From assembly GCF_000711235.1 (NCBI RefSeq), contig NZ_JOMI01000004.1, forward strand, positions 62,001-126,000: DNA of 64,000 nucleotides. The letters run 5' to 3'. Shown here piece by piece: positions 9,112 to 17,952 of the stretch; positions within the stretch are counted from its first letter, which is position 1; every line of letters starts with the position of its first letter. The position numbers were made by a program, and so were the translations under genes. Under the pieces are notes generated by a model. That model did no database searches. It was given only the letters and a program-made list of their open reading frames with translations, and was not told where the DNA came from. The DNA comes from Prevotella sp. 10(H). GTDB lineage: Bacteria; Bacteroidota; Bacteroidia; Bacteroidales; Dysgonomonadaceae.

Positions 9112-11364
9112 ATGGCAAAAGAGGATACTCATACTCAGGATGATATTTTAATAGAGCAACAATTTAATGCTCTTATCGACGATTACCTGAAAACAAACCA
9201 CAGGCGAAAAGTCGAGATAATAACAAAGGCTTTTCTTTTTGCAAAAGAGGCTCATAAAGGTGCGCGCAGGCGTTCGGGAGAACCCTATATTTTGCATCCT
9301 ATTTCCGTTGCCCGCATTGTCTGCGGCGAAATCGGATTGGGTTCTACATCCATTTGCGCTGCTTTATTACATGATGTAGTCGAGGACACCGAGTATACGA
9401 CAGATGACATAAAAATGCTGTTTGGGGATAAGATCGCCCAGATTGTAGACGGCCTGACAAAAATATCGAGTGGCATGTTTGGCGAGAATGTTTCAGCTCA
9501 AGCTGAAAATTTCCGCAAATTACTACTCACCATGTCGGATGACATACGTGTGATTCTCGTAAAAATTGCCGACAGGCTGCACAATATGCGAACATTAGGA
9601 GCGATGGCTCCGGCAAAGCAATATAAGATAGCGGGCGAAACAATGTATATTTATGCTCCCCTCGCCCACCGTCTTGGTCTTTTCGCTATTAAAACAGAGC
9701 TCGAAGAGTTGAGTTTCAGATGGGAAAACCCCGATGTATATAAAGAAATACAATACAAATTAGAATCGAGTTATAAACTCCGTTCGGATATATACCAGCA
9801 TTTTGCAAAACCGGTGGTTGAAAAACTCGACGAATTAGATTTCAAATATGAAATAAGAGCCCGCGAAAAATCGGTTTATTCTATATGGAACAAGATGCAG
9901 GCAAAGGGAGTACCTTTTGAGGAAATATATGACATATTTGCCGTCCGCATAATCTTTGAAAACGAACCCGGTATAGATGAGAAAAAACGATGTTGGGATA
10001 TTTATTCTGTTATAACGGATATCTACAAACTACGACCCGACAGAATCAGGGACTGGGTCAGCCGACCTAAGGCAAACGGATATCAGGCTCTGCACCTTAC
10101 CGTAATGGGCCCCGACGGGCAATGGATAGAAATACAAATTCGTAGCCGTAGGATGGACGACATAGCTGAAAAAGGATTCGCCGCCCATTGGAAATACAAA
10201 GAAGGTAAGATAGAGGAAGACACAGAACTGGACAGATGGCTGAAAACAATTAAAGAAATATTGGAAAGCCCCAGCCCAAATGCTATGGATTTCCTCGATA
10301 CAATAAAACTCAATCTCTATTCACAAGAAATATTCGTATTCACTCCGAAAGGAGAAATCCGCACATTGGCACAGGGAGCAACCGCTCTCGATTTTGCATA
10401 CGATCTGCATTCCGATATCGGAGACCATTGCATCGGTGCAAAAGTCAATCACAAATTAGTTCCACTTAGCGAGAAACTCAACAGCGGGGATCAGGTCGAA
10501 GTCTTAACATCGAAATCCCAAACTCCGAAAGCTGAATGGCTAGGTTTAGTAACGACTGCCAAAGCGCGCACTAAAATAGAATACGCCCTGCGGAAACACA
10601 AAAAAGAAATAGCCAAACAAGGAGAAGATTTGTTATATAAGGCTGTAGAAGGCACCTCTGTCGAATTAACACCCGGCATTCTGGACAAGATAATGGATTA
10701 TTATCAGAAACCAACCAAAGAAGAACTATTCTATGCTATTGGCAACCGCGATATATCTCTGCCTCAGAAGATTGAAAAATTACTCACTTTAAAGAAACAA
10801 AATTCCGATAGTGTTTTGCTGAAATATATGAAGCAAGCCTTTCATGCTGTGAAAAAATCGGATAAAGATAAGCTTGAGAAACCTGTTGAATATGAACAGA
10901 TCGATCCTAAAAAAACTTACTTATTAGAAGAAGATTCTTTCAATAAAAATTTCAGGATACTATCATGTTGCAATCCTATACCGGGAGATAAGGTCTTCGG
11001 TTATCTTACCGATGACAACGAAGTGGATGTACATATAATCAATTGCCCTGTCGGTTTAAAATTAAAAGCCAGTCATGGCGACAAGATTGTCAATCTGGAA
11101 TGGGGAAGTTATACACAGTTTCCGTTTGTGTCTACTATTATGGTTACAGGAATTGATCGTCTGGGAATGCTGAATGATATAACCAAAGTGATTACGGCAG
11201 GCTCTTTGAATATCAAAGGAATGACTATAGAATCGAATGACGGAGTTTTCGACGGTAAAATCATTGTCTATGTTCACGATGTTAATGACTTACAAACCCT
11301 TTGTGCGCGTATTGCCAAAATCAAAGGGGTGAAAGCTGTCAACAGAACACAAACAGGAACGTAA
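9112..11364 (+). CDS. Bifunctional (p)ppGpp synthetase/hydrolase (Rsh)
   Basis: Makes and degrades the stringent-response alarmone (p)ppGpp. With the ATG at 9112 it has 750 residues, the full Rel/SpoT length. The HD hydrolase domain retains its metal-site residues: the Arg-rich RRRSGEPY, His62, HDVVED at 87-92, and the Asp of IADRLHN. The synthetase domain (about 230-360) contains YQALHLTV and EIQIRS. TGS (about 400-460) starts VFTPKGEI, and a C-terminal ACT domain (about 670-750) begins near STIMVTGIDRLGML. Both catalytic halves look intact, so SpoT-like dual activity is expected. The in-frame start at 9076 is rejected because the promoter -7 box lies inside it. The name rel or spoT cannot be chosen from sequence alone. 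Confidence 0.92.
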   Translation: MAKEDTHTQDDILIEQQFNALIDDYLKTNHRRKVEIITKAFLFAKEAHKGARRRSGEPYILHPISVARIVCGEIGLGSTSICAALLHDVVEDTEYTTDDIKMLFGDKIAQIVDGLTKISSGMFGENVSAQAENFRKLLLTMSDDIRVILVKIADRLHNMRTLGAMAPAKQYKIAGETMYIYAPLAHRLGLFAIKTELEELSFRWENPDVYKEIQYKLESSYKLRSDIYQHFAKPVVEKLDELDFKYEIRAREKSVYSIWNKMQAKGVPFEEIYDIFAVRIIFENEPGIDEKKRCWDIYSVITDIYKLRPDRIRDWVSRPKANGYQALHLTVMGPDGQWIEIQIRSRRMDDIAEKGFAAHWKYKEGKIEEDTELDRWLKTIKEILESPSPNAMDFLDTIKLNLYSQEIFVFTPKGEIRTLAQGATALDFAYDLHSDIGDHCIGAKVNHKLVPLSEKLNSGDQVEVLTSKSQTPKAEWLGLVTTAKARTKIEYALRKHKKEIAKQGEDLLYKAVEGTSVELTPGILDKIMDYYQKPTKEELFYAIGNRDISLPQKIEKLLTLKKQNSDSVLLKYMKQAFHAVKKSDKDKLEKPVEYEQIDPKKTYLLEEDSFNKNFRILSCCNPIPGDKVFGYLTDDNEVDVHIINCPVGLKLKASHGDKIVNLEWGSYTQFPFVSTIMVTGIDRLGMLNDITKVITAGSLNIKGMTIESNDGVFDGKIIVYVHDVNDLQTLCARIAKIKGVKAVNRTQTGT

Positions 11365-11419
11365 TAATATCACTATAAAGTATAGTATTTATAAACAAAT
11401 AAGTTATTTACATACAAAA

Positions 11420-11451
11420 TTTGGTATAAAAAATTATTTTTACTACTTTTG
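11420..11451 (+). promoter_or_regulatory. Promoter of rimP-nusA
   Basis: TTTG (11420-11423), a 20-base spacer and TACTTTTG (11444-11451) match the Bacteroidetes housekeeping promoter exactly. Transcription is expected to begin near 11456, giving a leader of about 55 bases that contains the hairpin at 11471-11490. Confidence 0.75.
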
Positions 11452-11470
11452 TATCCGGAAAATAGAGGGA

Positions 11471-11490
11471 GAGGAGGCTGTGGCTTCCTC
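11471..11490 (+). promoter_or_regulatory. Leader hairpin before rimP
   Basis: GAGGAGGC / GCTTCCTC (one G-T pair) closes a TGTG loop and is followed by TTTGTTGTTG. It lies in the predicted 5' leader and contains the purine-rich GGAGGAGG-like stretch. It could sequester a ribosome-binding sequence or act as a weak attenuator. A GTG at 11480 inside its loop is therefore a poor start. Confidence 0.45.
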
Positions 11491-11509
11491 TTTGTTGTTG
11501 ATAAAGCAA

Positions 11510-11977
11510 ATGATAGATAAAGATTTTTTAAGGGATATAGTCGATGAATTTCTGCTGGGCACTCAGATGTTTCTGGTAGATATTGTTATCAGACCGGGTA
11601 ATATAATAGTTGTGGAAATCGACAGCGAGGAAGGTGTCAGCATAGACGACTGTATTTCTCTGAGCCGGATGATAGAATCGAAACTAGACAGAGATACAGA
11701 AGATTTCGAACTTGAAGTAGGTTCTGTCGGAATCACATCTCCTTTCAGAATCCCCCGCCAGTACAAGAAAAACGAAGGAAATGAAGTTGAAGTACTGACT
11801 AAAGCAGGACAGAAACTATCAGGGATACTAAAAAGCAGCGACGATAACGGGTTTGTAGTTACCATTACAAAAATGGTAAAGCCCGAGGGAGCAAAAAAGA
11901 AAGTGGCAATAGAAGAAGACCTTCCCTTTGCCTATAATGATGTAAAATATACAAAATACTTAATACGATTTAAATAA
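11510..11977 (+). CDS. rimP: Ribosome maturation factor RimP
   Basis: Assists assembly of the 30S ribosomal subunit. The 155-residue protein has the RimP N-terminal alpha/beta domain, with the characteristic VVEIDSEEGVSIDDCISLSR segment split around residues 35-55 and the ELEVGSVGITSPF block near 75-87. A C-terminal SH3-like barrel runs from about 95. The ATG at 11510 is preferred to a GTG at 11480 because the latter lies in the leader hairpin. It stands directly upstream of nusA (5 bases) and infB, the order also seen in E. coli. Confidence 0.9.
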   Translation: MIDKDFLRDIVDEFLLGTQMFLVDIVIRPGNIIVVEIDSEEGVSIDDCISLSRMIESKLDRDTEDFELEVGSVGITSPFRIPRQYKKNEGNEVEVLTKAGQKLSGILKSSDDNGFVVTITKMVKPEGAKKKVAIEEDLPFAYNDVKYTKYLIRFK

Positions 11978-11982
11978 CTGTT

Positions 11983-13245
11983 ATGGCTAAGAAAGAAGTT
12001 ATTAGTATGATCGATACTTTTTCAGAATTTAAAGAACTGAAGAATATCGACAGGATGACAATGATAAGCGTTCTCGAAGACTCTTTTCGTAATGTGATTG
12101 CGAAGCTTTTCGGTTCGAACGACAATTATGATGTAATTATCAATCCCGACAAAGGTGACCTTGAGATATGGCGCAACCGCACTATTGTTGAGGACAACGA
12201 ACTCGAAGATGAAAATACGCAGATATCACTTACTGAGGCCAGAAAAATAGATGAAGATTTTGAAGTTGGCGAAGAAGTGACAGACGAAGTATTCTTCGAA
12301 GATTTCGGACGCCGCGCTATCCTCAACCTACGCCAGACATTGACTTCCAAAATACTTGAACTGCAAAAAGAAGGCCTTTACAACCGTTATAAAGAAAAAA
12401 TCGGAGAAATCGTATCAGGTGAAGTATATCAGATATGGAAAAAAGAGATATTGCTTCTTGACGACGAAAAAGAAGAACTTCTTTTGCCTAAGACAGAACA
12501 GATACCAAGCGACTTTTTCCGTAAAGGCGAGCACGTGCGTGCCGTAGTGGAAAAAGTAGAAAACAAAAATAATAATCCAAAAATTATTTTGTCACGTACT
12601 TCTCCTGTCTTTCTGGAAAGATTGCTGGAAATCGAGGTACCAGAAATAAACGACGGACTTATAACGATAAAAAATATAGCCCGCATACCGGGCGAAAGAG
12701 CCAAGGTAGCCGTAGAATCATACGACGACCGCATCGATCCGGTAGGAGCTTGCGTAGGTATGAAAGGTTCGCGTATACACGGCATCGTTCGTGAGTTGCG
12801 CAACGAAAACATCGATATCATAAACTATACGCCTAATACAAGCCTTTTCATTCAGCGTGCACTTAGTCCGGCTAAAATAACATCGGTTAAACTGAACGAA
12901 GAAGAAAAACGGGCTGAAGTATTACTACGCCCTGAAGAAGTTTCACTGGCTATCGGTAAAGGAGGTTTTAATATAAAACTGGCCAGTATGCTTACAGGCT
13001 ATACAATCGATGTATACCGCGATATAGACGACTTCGACGAGGAAGATATCTATCTGGATGAATTCCGTGACGAAATCGACGGATGGGTTATCGACCAGCT
13101 GAAAAAAATTGGCTGTGTAACAGCTAAAAATGTGTTAACTGCCGATAGAGACAAATTGATTCAGGAGGCAGACCTTGAAGAAGACACAGTGGATGAAATA
13201 ATAGAAATCCTGCGTGCAGAATTTGACGACGAAAGTCAGTCCTGA
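11983..13245 (+). CDS. nusA: Transcription termination/antitermination factor NusA
   Basis: RNA-polymerase-binding factor controlling pausing, termination and antitermination. It has 420 residues: an N-terminal RNAP-binding domain (about 1-130), an S1 domain (about 135-200, starting with GEIVSGEVYQI), then two KH domains. KH1 includes the VDPVGACVGMKGSRI-type loop (here DPVGACVGMKGSRIHGI) and KH2 includes SLAIGKGGFNIKLA. A short acidic helix-hairpin-helix tail follows, without the long E. coli AR1/AR2 repeats. It starts 5 bases after rimP and is translated from the same message. A fresh promoter begins right at its stop codon. Confidence 0.94.
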   Translation: MAKKEVISMIDTFSEFKELKNIDRMTMISVLEDSFRNVIAKLFGSNDNYDVIINPDKGDLEIWRNRTIVEDNELEDENTQISLTEARKIDEDFEVGEEVTDEVFFEDFGRRAILNLRQTLTSKILELQKEGLYNRYKEKIGEIVSGEVYQIWKKEILLLDDEKEELLLPKTEQIPSDFFRKGEHVRAVVEKVENKNNNPKIILSRTSPVFLERLLEIEVPEINDGLITIKNIARIPGERAKVAVESYDDRIDPVGACVGMKGSRIHGIVRELRNENIDIINYTPNTSLFIQRALSPAKITSVKLNEEEKRAEVLLRPEEVSLAIGKGGFNIKLASMLTGYTIDVYRDIDDFDEEDIYLDEFRDEIDGWVIDQLKKIGCVTAKNVLTADRDKLIQEADLEEDTVDEIIEILRAEFDDESQS

Positions 13246-13277
13246 TTTGGTTATTCACTGATTTCTTAATACTTTTG
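13246..13277 (+). promoter_or_regulatory. Promoter of infB
   Basis: TTTG (13246-13249), a 20-base spacer and TACTTTTG (13270-13277) match the consensus exactly. The -33 element begins on the base after the nusA stop codon. It would give infB its own supply of transcript with a leader of about 85 bases. Confidence 0.75.
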
Positions 13278-13367
13278 TATTTCGAGTTCGCCTGGCTGAA
13301 TTACCATTTATGCAGATTAAGCAATATTACAGAGTTCACTGTCCATTTTTAGAATTAAAAAGAAAAT

Positions 13368-16250
13368 ATGTCAATAAGATTAATAAAGATATCCAAAGAT
13401 TTGAATGTAGGAATTAGCAGCCTTGTTGAGTTCCTGCACAAAAAGGGATTTGACGTAGAATCAAATCCTAATACTAAAGTTGACGGTGAACAACATGAAT
13501 TGCTTGTAAAAGAATTTGGCAACAGTGCCGATCTCGAGGCTTTACTCAACAGCCGCAAGGAAAAGGAAAGAGAGAGGGAGAAGGAAAAAGAAGTGCAGGC
13601 ACAGGTAAAAGTTGAAGAAGTTGCACCTAAACAACAAGAACCGGAAGAAATAAAGACTGAAATACCGGATTCATTCAAGCCTCATGTACAAGTGGTGGAC
13701 AAGATTGATCTGGATGCACTCAATAAACCTAAAAAAGCAGAACCTAAAGAAGAGGTTCAGCCCGAACCTGAAATCAAACCTACAGAACCGGTCGTTGAAG
13801 AAAAACAGGAAGAACAAATTCCTGAACCGGTACAGGCTGTAGAAGAAGAAAAAGAAGAACCAGTGTTGATAACAGAAGAAGAAAAAGAAGAAGAGGCGGT
13901 AGCTTCCGCCCCGGTTGTTTCACAGGATGTTGAAGAAGAAAAAGAAGATTCTGAAAATGTGTTCCGACTCAACAAAACTGTTATAAAATCGAATATCGTA
14001 GTCAAAGGATCGATAGACCTTAGCTCGATTAACGATAAAACCCGGCCTGCTAAAAAGACAAAAGCGGAAAAGAAAAAAGAACGTCTTGAAAAAGAACAGC
14101 AAGATCAGAAAAAGGTTAAGGAAAATACTGTCCGTCTGCTGAAAAAAGAAACGGACGAAGAGGCTAAAAAGCGAAAAGCCAGCACCGATGACAATGACGA
14201 TGCTGCCAAAAAGAAACGTAACCGTATCAAAAAAGGCAAAGTCGATATTGAAAAAGGCGTTCCTCCACAAGGTACCGACAGACCTCATCATGGCGGAGGC
14301 GACAGGTCGAAGCACAATTTGCGTAAACCGGTCATAAAACAAGCGGTAAATGAGGAAGACGTACAGAAACAAATAAAAGAAACTCTGGCCCGCCTGACCG
14401 GAAAAGGAGGTAAAAATAAAGGAGCTAAATACAGAAAAGAGAAACGTGACGCCGTTTCGCAAAGGCAACAGGAAGAACAGGAATTACAGGAACAGGAAAG
14501 CAGAACTCTGAAAATTACAGAGTTTGTTACAGCCAACGACTTGGCCAATATGATGAATGTACCGGTAGTGAAAGTAATTTCCACTTGCATGAGTATCGGC
14601 ATCATGGTATCGATAAACCAGCGGCTCGATGCTGAGACTATCAATATAGTTGCTGAAGAATTCGGCTTCAAAACTGAGTATGTAAGTGCTGAAGTTGTAG
14701 AAGCTATAAACGAGGAGGAAGACAACGAAGCAGATCTGGAACCACGCGCTCCTATCGTAACAGTCATGGGACACGTCGACCACGGTAAGACTTCATTGCT
14801 TGACAATATCCGACAAACGAATGTTATCGCCGGAGAAGCCGGAGGTATTACACAGCATATCGGAGCTTATAACGTGAAGCTAAAATCCGGACGACGTATC
14901 ACATTCCTCGATACTCCGGGGCACGAGGCCTTTACAGCCATGCGTGCACGTGGTGCGAAAGTTACGGATATAGCGATCATTATTGTTGCAGCAGACGACA
15001 ATGTCATGCCACAGACAGTAGAAGCAATCAACCATGCTTCGGCTGCGGGTGTACCTATCGTTTTCGCGATAAACAAAATAGATAAACCGGGAGCAAACCC
15101 TGAAAAGATAAAAGAAACCCTTGCCGGAATGAATTATCTTGTTGAAGACTGGGGAGGTAAATACCAGTCACAGGATATATCCGCAAAACAAGGACTTGGG
15201 GTAGATGAACTGTTGGAAAAAGTTTTGCTCGAGGCAGAATTACTCGATCTGAAAGCAAATCCAAACAGGCGTGCTACAGGTTCGGTTATCGAATCGTCTC
15301 TCGACAAAGGCCGTGGCTACTTGTCTACAGTACTTGTAGAGAACGGAACACTGAAGAAAGGAGATATTGTACTTGCGGGAACATATTTCGGACGTGTGAA
15401 AGCAATGTTCAATGAGCGTAATGCAAACATCGAGGCTGCCGCACCTGCTGCTCCTGCACTTATTTTAGGGCTGAACGGAGCGCCTCAGGCGGGAGATATA
15501 TTCCATGTACTAGAAACAGAACAGGAAGCCCGTGAGATTGCTACAAAACGTGAACAGTTACAGCGTGAGCAGGGACTCCGTACACAGAAAATACTTACTC
15601 TGGACGATATAGGTCGCCGTATTGCTATCGGCAACTTCCAGCAGTTGAATGTAATTGTCAAAGGAGATGTGGACGGTTCGGTAGAAGCGCTATCCGACTC
15701 ATTGATAAGATTATCTACAGAAGAAATACAGGTGAATGTGATACACAAGGCTGTAGGTCAGATTTCCGAATCGGATATCGTTCTTGCAGCTGCATCCGAT
15801 GCTATTATCATTGGATTCCAGGTACGTCCGTCACAGGCAGCACGCAGGGCTGCTGACAAAGACGGAGTGGAAATCCGCTTGTATTCTATTATTTATGACG
15901 CGATTGAGGAAGTCAGATCTGCGATGGAAGGTATGTTATCGCCTGAAATCAAAGAAGTACAAACAGGATACGTTGAAGTTCGCGAAGTATTCAAAATTAC
16001 CAAAGTGGGTACTGTTGCCGGATGTATGGTCAAAGAAGGTAAGCTCAAGAGGGCTAACAAGATACGCCTTATACGCGACGGTATCGTAATCTATTCCGGT
16101 GAACTGGGATCCCTCAAACGTTTCAAAGACGATGTGAAAGAAGTAGCATCCGGTTACGAATGCGGATTGAACATTCATAATTATAATGATATAAAAGTAG
16201 GCGACGTAATTGAGCCGTTTGAAGAAATTGAAGTGAAGAAAACATTGTAA
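13368..16250 (+). CDS. infB: Translation initiation factor IF-2
   Basis: GTPase that brings initiator tRNA to the 30S subunit and promotes subunit joining. It has 960 residues. An N-terminal IF2_N helix (about 1-50, [23 protein letters not shown] in part) is followed by a long highly charged low-complexity linker rich in E, K and P (about 60-370) and a second IF2_N-like segment (about 385-445). The G domain starts near 465 with G1 [10 protein letters not shown]3 DTPGHEAF and G4 NKIDKP. Domains II, III (C1) and IV (C2) follow to the end. Length and order are normal for Bacteroidetes. The charged linker creates long false open frames on the opposite strand. Confidence 0.96.
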   Translation: MSIRLIKISKDLNVGISSLVEFLHKKGFDVESNPNTKVDGEQHELLVKEFGNSADLEALLNSRKEKEREREKEKEVQAQVKVEEVAPKQQEPEEIKTEIPDSFKPHVQVVDKIDLDALNKPKKAEPKEEVQPEPEIKPTEPVVEEKQEEQIPEPVQAVEEEKEEPVLITEEEKEEEAVASAPVVSQDVEEEKEDSENVFRLNKTVIKSNIVVKGSIDLSSINDKTRPAKKTKAEKKKERLEKEQQDQKKVKENTVRLLKKETDEEAKKRKASTDDNDDAAKKKRNRIKKGKVDIEKGVPPQGTDRPHHGGGDRSKHNLRKPVIKQAVNEEDVQKQIKETLARLTGKGGKNKGAKYRKEKRDAVSQRQQEEQELQEQESRTLKITEFVTANDLANMMNVPVVKVISTCMSIGIMVSINQRLDAETINIVAEEFGFKTEYVSAEVVEAINEEEDNEADLEPRAPIVTVMGHVDHGKTSLLDNIRQTNVIAGEAGGITQHIGAYNVKLKSGRRITFLDTPGHEAFTAMRARGAKVTDIAIIIVAADDNVMPQTVEAINHASAAGVPIVFAINKIDKPGANPEKIKETLAGMNYLVEDWGGKYQSQDISAKQGLGVDELLEKVLLEAELLDLKANPNRRATGSVIESSLDKGRGYLSTVLVENGTLKKGDIVLAGTYFGRVKAMFNERNANIEAAAPAAPALILGLNGAPQAGDIFHVLETEQEAREIATKREQLQREQGLRTQKILTLDDIGRRIAIGNFQQLNVIVKGDVDGSVEALSDSLIRLSTEEIQVNVIHKAVGQISESDIVLAAASDAIIIGFQVRPSQAARRAADKDGVEIRLYSIIYDAIEEVRSAMEGMLSPEIKEVQTGYVEVREVFKITKVGTVAGCMVKEGKLKRANKIRLIRDGIVIYSGELGSLKRFKDDVKEVASGYECGLNIHNYNDIKVGDVIEPFEEIEVKKTL

Positions 16251-16274
16251 TATTCAAAATATTACGTATCTTTG
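16245..16274 (+). promoter_or_regulatory. Promoter of the structured leader and ompH
   Basis: TTG (16245-16247), a 19-base spacer and TATCTTTG (16267-16274). The -33 element overlaps the infB stop region. Initiation near 16280 would place the three-way-junction RNA at the very 5' end of the transcript. Confidence 0.65.
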
Positions 16275-16289
16275 CATCCAATACAAAAT

Positions 16290-16395
16290 AACCTAAGGAA
16301 AACCAATTGATAGTTGTTGACAAGCAATCTTGCCTTGAAAGTCGGTGGTACTAACCATACCACCGAAACACACAACTATCAACAGGTTGAAGGTT
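16290..16395 (+). ncRNA. Structured RNA with a three-way junction, unassigned
   Basis: Nested complementary segments fold into a compact RNA. The outer stem pairs AACCT 16290-16294 with AGGTT 16391-16395, and AACC 16301-16304 with GGTT 16385-16388. P1 pairs 16307-16317 with 16372-16382 (11 bp, perfect). P2 is CAAG/CTTG (16321-16324 and 16329-16332). P3 is CGGTGGTA/TACCACCG (16343-16350 and 16358-16365) with loop CTAACCA. P3 has no T tract, so it is not a terminator. The loop bases TAACC can also pair with GGTTA at 16392-16396, which competes with the outer stem, as in a switch. It does not resemble any RNA class I can recall by motif. It may be a 5' regulatory leader of ompH or an independent small RNA. 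Confidence 0.5.
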
Positions 16396-16454
16396 AAGCC
16401 GGTTTCTTCGTCAGATTTCAAAAGTTGTAATACTACAAAACAGCAATTATCGTG

Positions 16455-16973
16455 ATGAAAAGAATTATTCTAATTTCCATATTTGCCCTTTCGGTTCTAT
16501 TTGCGGGAAATACATTTGCGCAGTCTGTACAACAAATAGCCTTTGTTAATTCGAATGAATTGCTTGAAACCATCCCTGAAAAGGTGGCTGCATCGAAGAC
16601 TATCAATGACCTGAACAAGAAATATAAAGACGAACTGCAGGTAATGCAGAACGACTATAATAAAAAATATTCCGATTTCATATCCTATCAGAACTCTATG
16701 GCAGAGAATGTACGTCTCCGCCGTATGCAGGAACTGTACGAACTGGAGCGTCAGATAAATAACTTTATGAAAGTGGCACAGGACGATATCCAGAATCAGG
16801 AACAGGTACTGATAGCACCTTTACGTCAGAAAGTTAAGGATGCTATCTATCAGGTGGGAATGGAACAGGGATTTGTCTGCATTTACGATCTGGCAAATCC
16901 GGCAATTGCTTTTGTTACCCCGGATGCTACAAATGCGACAGCTTTAGTAAAACAGAAACTGGGAGTAAAATAG
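16455..16973 (+). CDS. OmpH/Skp-family periplasmic chaperone
   Basis: Small periplasmic holdase that escorts unfolded outer-membrane proteins. It has 172 residues with a cleavable signal peptide ending near AGNTFA. The mature part begins QQIAFVNSNELLETIPE, typical of OmpH, followed by a long charged coiled-coil region (about 45-125) that forms the tentacles of the Skp trimer, then a short beta C-terminus. A GTG directly before the ATG (16452) is a possible alternative start of no consequence. It is preceded by a 200-base leader with a structured RNA and followed by a strong terminator, so it is probably monocistronic. Confidence 0.88.
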   Translation: MKRIILISIFALSVLFAGNTFAQSVQQIAFVNSNELLETIPEKVAASKTINDLNKKYKDELQVMQNDYNKKYSDFISYQNSMAENVRLRRMQELYELERQINNFMKVAQDDIQNQEQVLIAPLRQKVKDAIYQVGMEQGFVCIYDLANPAIAFVTPDATNATALVKQKLGVK

Positions 16974-16999
16974 AATTAATCAGAATATAGAACAATATA

Positions 17000-17028
17000 A
17001 ATGCTTCTGGATAAAGGAAGCATTTTTT
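17000..17028 (+). terminator. Intrinsic terminator after ompH
   Basis: AATGCTTC (17000-17007) and GAAGCATT (17017-17024) form a perfect 8-bp stem followed by six T. It spans the in-frame upstream start of murI at 17027, which supports the ATG at 17045. Confidence 0.85.
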
Positions 17029-17044
17029 GTATAAACACAATATT

Positions 17045-17872
17045 ATGTTGAAACCGGGACCAATAGGCGTTTTTGATTCGGGATACGGAGGGCTGACCAT
17101 ACTTTCTGAGATACAGGCATTGTTGCCCGAATACGACTATTGCTATCTGGGAGATAATTCCCGTGCTCCTTACGGACCGCGATCTTTCGATATAGTATAC
17201 GAATTTACAAAACAAGCAGTCCTCGAACTGTTCGATATGGGTTGCAACCTGATTATTCTGGCGTGTAATACAGCTTCGGCAAAAGCTTTACGAACAATCC
17301 AGCAAAAAGATTTACCACATATTCATCCCGACAAAAGAGTATTAGGCGTTATTCGTCCTACAGCTGAGATTATCGGCTCGGTTACAAAGAGCAGGCATAT
17401 CGGCATACTCGGTACAGCGGGAACAATACAATCCGAATCTTACCCGATAGAAATAAATAAGTTTTTTCCTGACATTAAAGTTACAGGTGAAGCCTGTCCT
17501 ATGTGGGCTACATTAGTCGAGAACAGGGAACATGAGAATGAAGGGGCAGATTATTTTATAAAGAAGAATCTTAATAATATCTTATCTAAAGACTCTCAAA
17601 TAGATACTCTTATACTTGGCTGTACCCATTACCCCCTACTATTAAATAAGATAGAAGCTTTCCTGCCTGCAGGCGTCAAAGCCCTGCCTCAGGGAAAATA
17701 TGTGGCAGAAAGCCTGAAAGACTATCTGTTTCGTCATCCGGAGATGGATAGCATATGTACAAAAAACGGAATCACACAGTATTTTACTACCGAATCTCCA
17801 CAGAAATTCTCAGAGGCGGCCACTATATTTCTTAATAAAGAAATTGAGGTAAAGCGAATAACACTTGAATAA
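17045..17872 (+). CDS. murI: Glutamate racemase
   Basis: Makes D-glutamate for peptidoglycan. It has 275 residues from the ATG at 17045. The two catalytic cysteines are in ACNTASAKALR (about residue 70) and LGCTHYPLL (about 195). The catalytic Asp is in FDSGYGGLTIL (about 10), with the conserved PYGPRS loop near 37-42. Length is normal. A start at 17027 would put the first codons inside the ompH terminator and is rejected. The 3' end faces the minus-strand FISUMP gene across a shared inverted repeat. Confidence 0.94.
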   Translation: MLKPGPIGVFDSGYGGLTILSEIQALLPEYDYCYLGDNSRAPYGPRSFDIVYEFTKQAVLELFDMGCNLIILACNTASAKALRTIQQKDLPHIHPDKRVLGVIRPTAEIIGSVTKSRHIGILGTAGTIQSESYPIEINKFFPDIKVTGEACPMWATLVENREHENEGADYFIKKNLNNILSKDSQIDTLILGCTHYPLLLNKIEAFLPAGVKALPQGKYVAESLKDYLFRHPEMDSICTKNGITQYFTTESPQKFSEAATIFLNKEIEVKRITLE

Positions 17873-17880
17873 AAAAGGAA

Positions 17881-17923
17881 ATTCAATACTACATTTATTT
17901 GCGAATTGTATGCAGTATTGAAT
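17881..17923. terminator. Bidirectional terminator-like inverted repeat
   Basis: ATTCAATACT (17881-17890) and AGTATTGAAT (17914-17923) form a perfect 10-bp stem with a 23-base loop. Purine-rich AAAAAAGGAA lies upstream and TTCCTTT downstream, lying between convergent genes. It likely serves both murI and the FISUMP gene. Confidence 0.55.
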
Positions 17924-17952
17924 CACGCTCCTTCCTTTAATAATAATTTATC

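Noticed and set aside
13910-13930. GTTTCAC half of a parS-like site in infB
   Set aside because: Only one half-site matches and it is coding sequence.
13757-14806. Long open frames on the minus strand inside infB
   Set aside because: They mirror the Lys/Glu-rich linker codons and show no start signals or family likeness.
17027-17044. Longer N-terminus for glutamate racemase
   Set aside because: It begins inside the ompH terminator.
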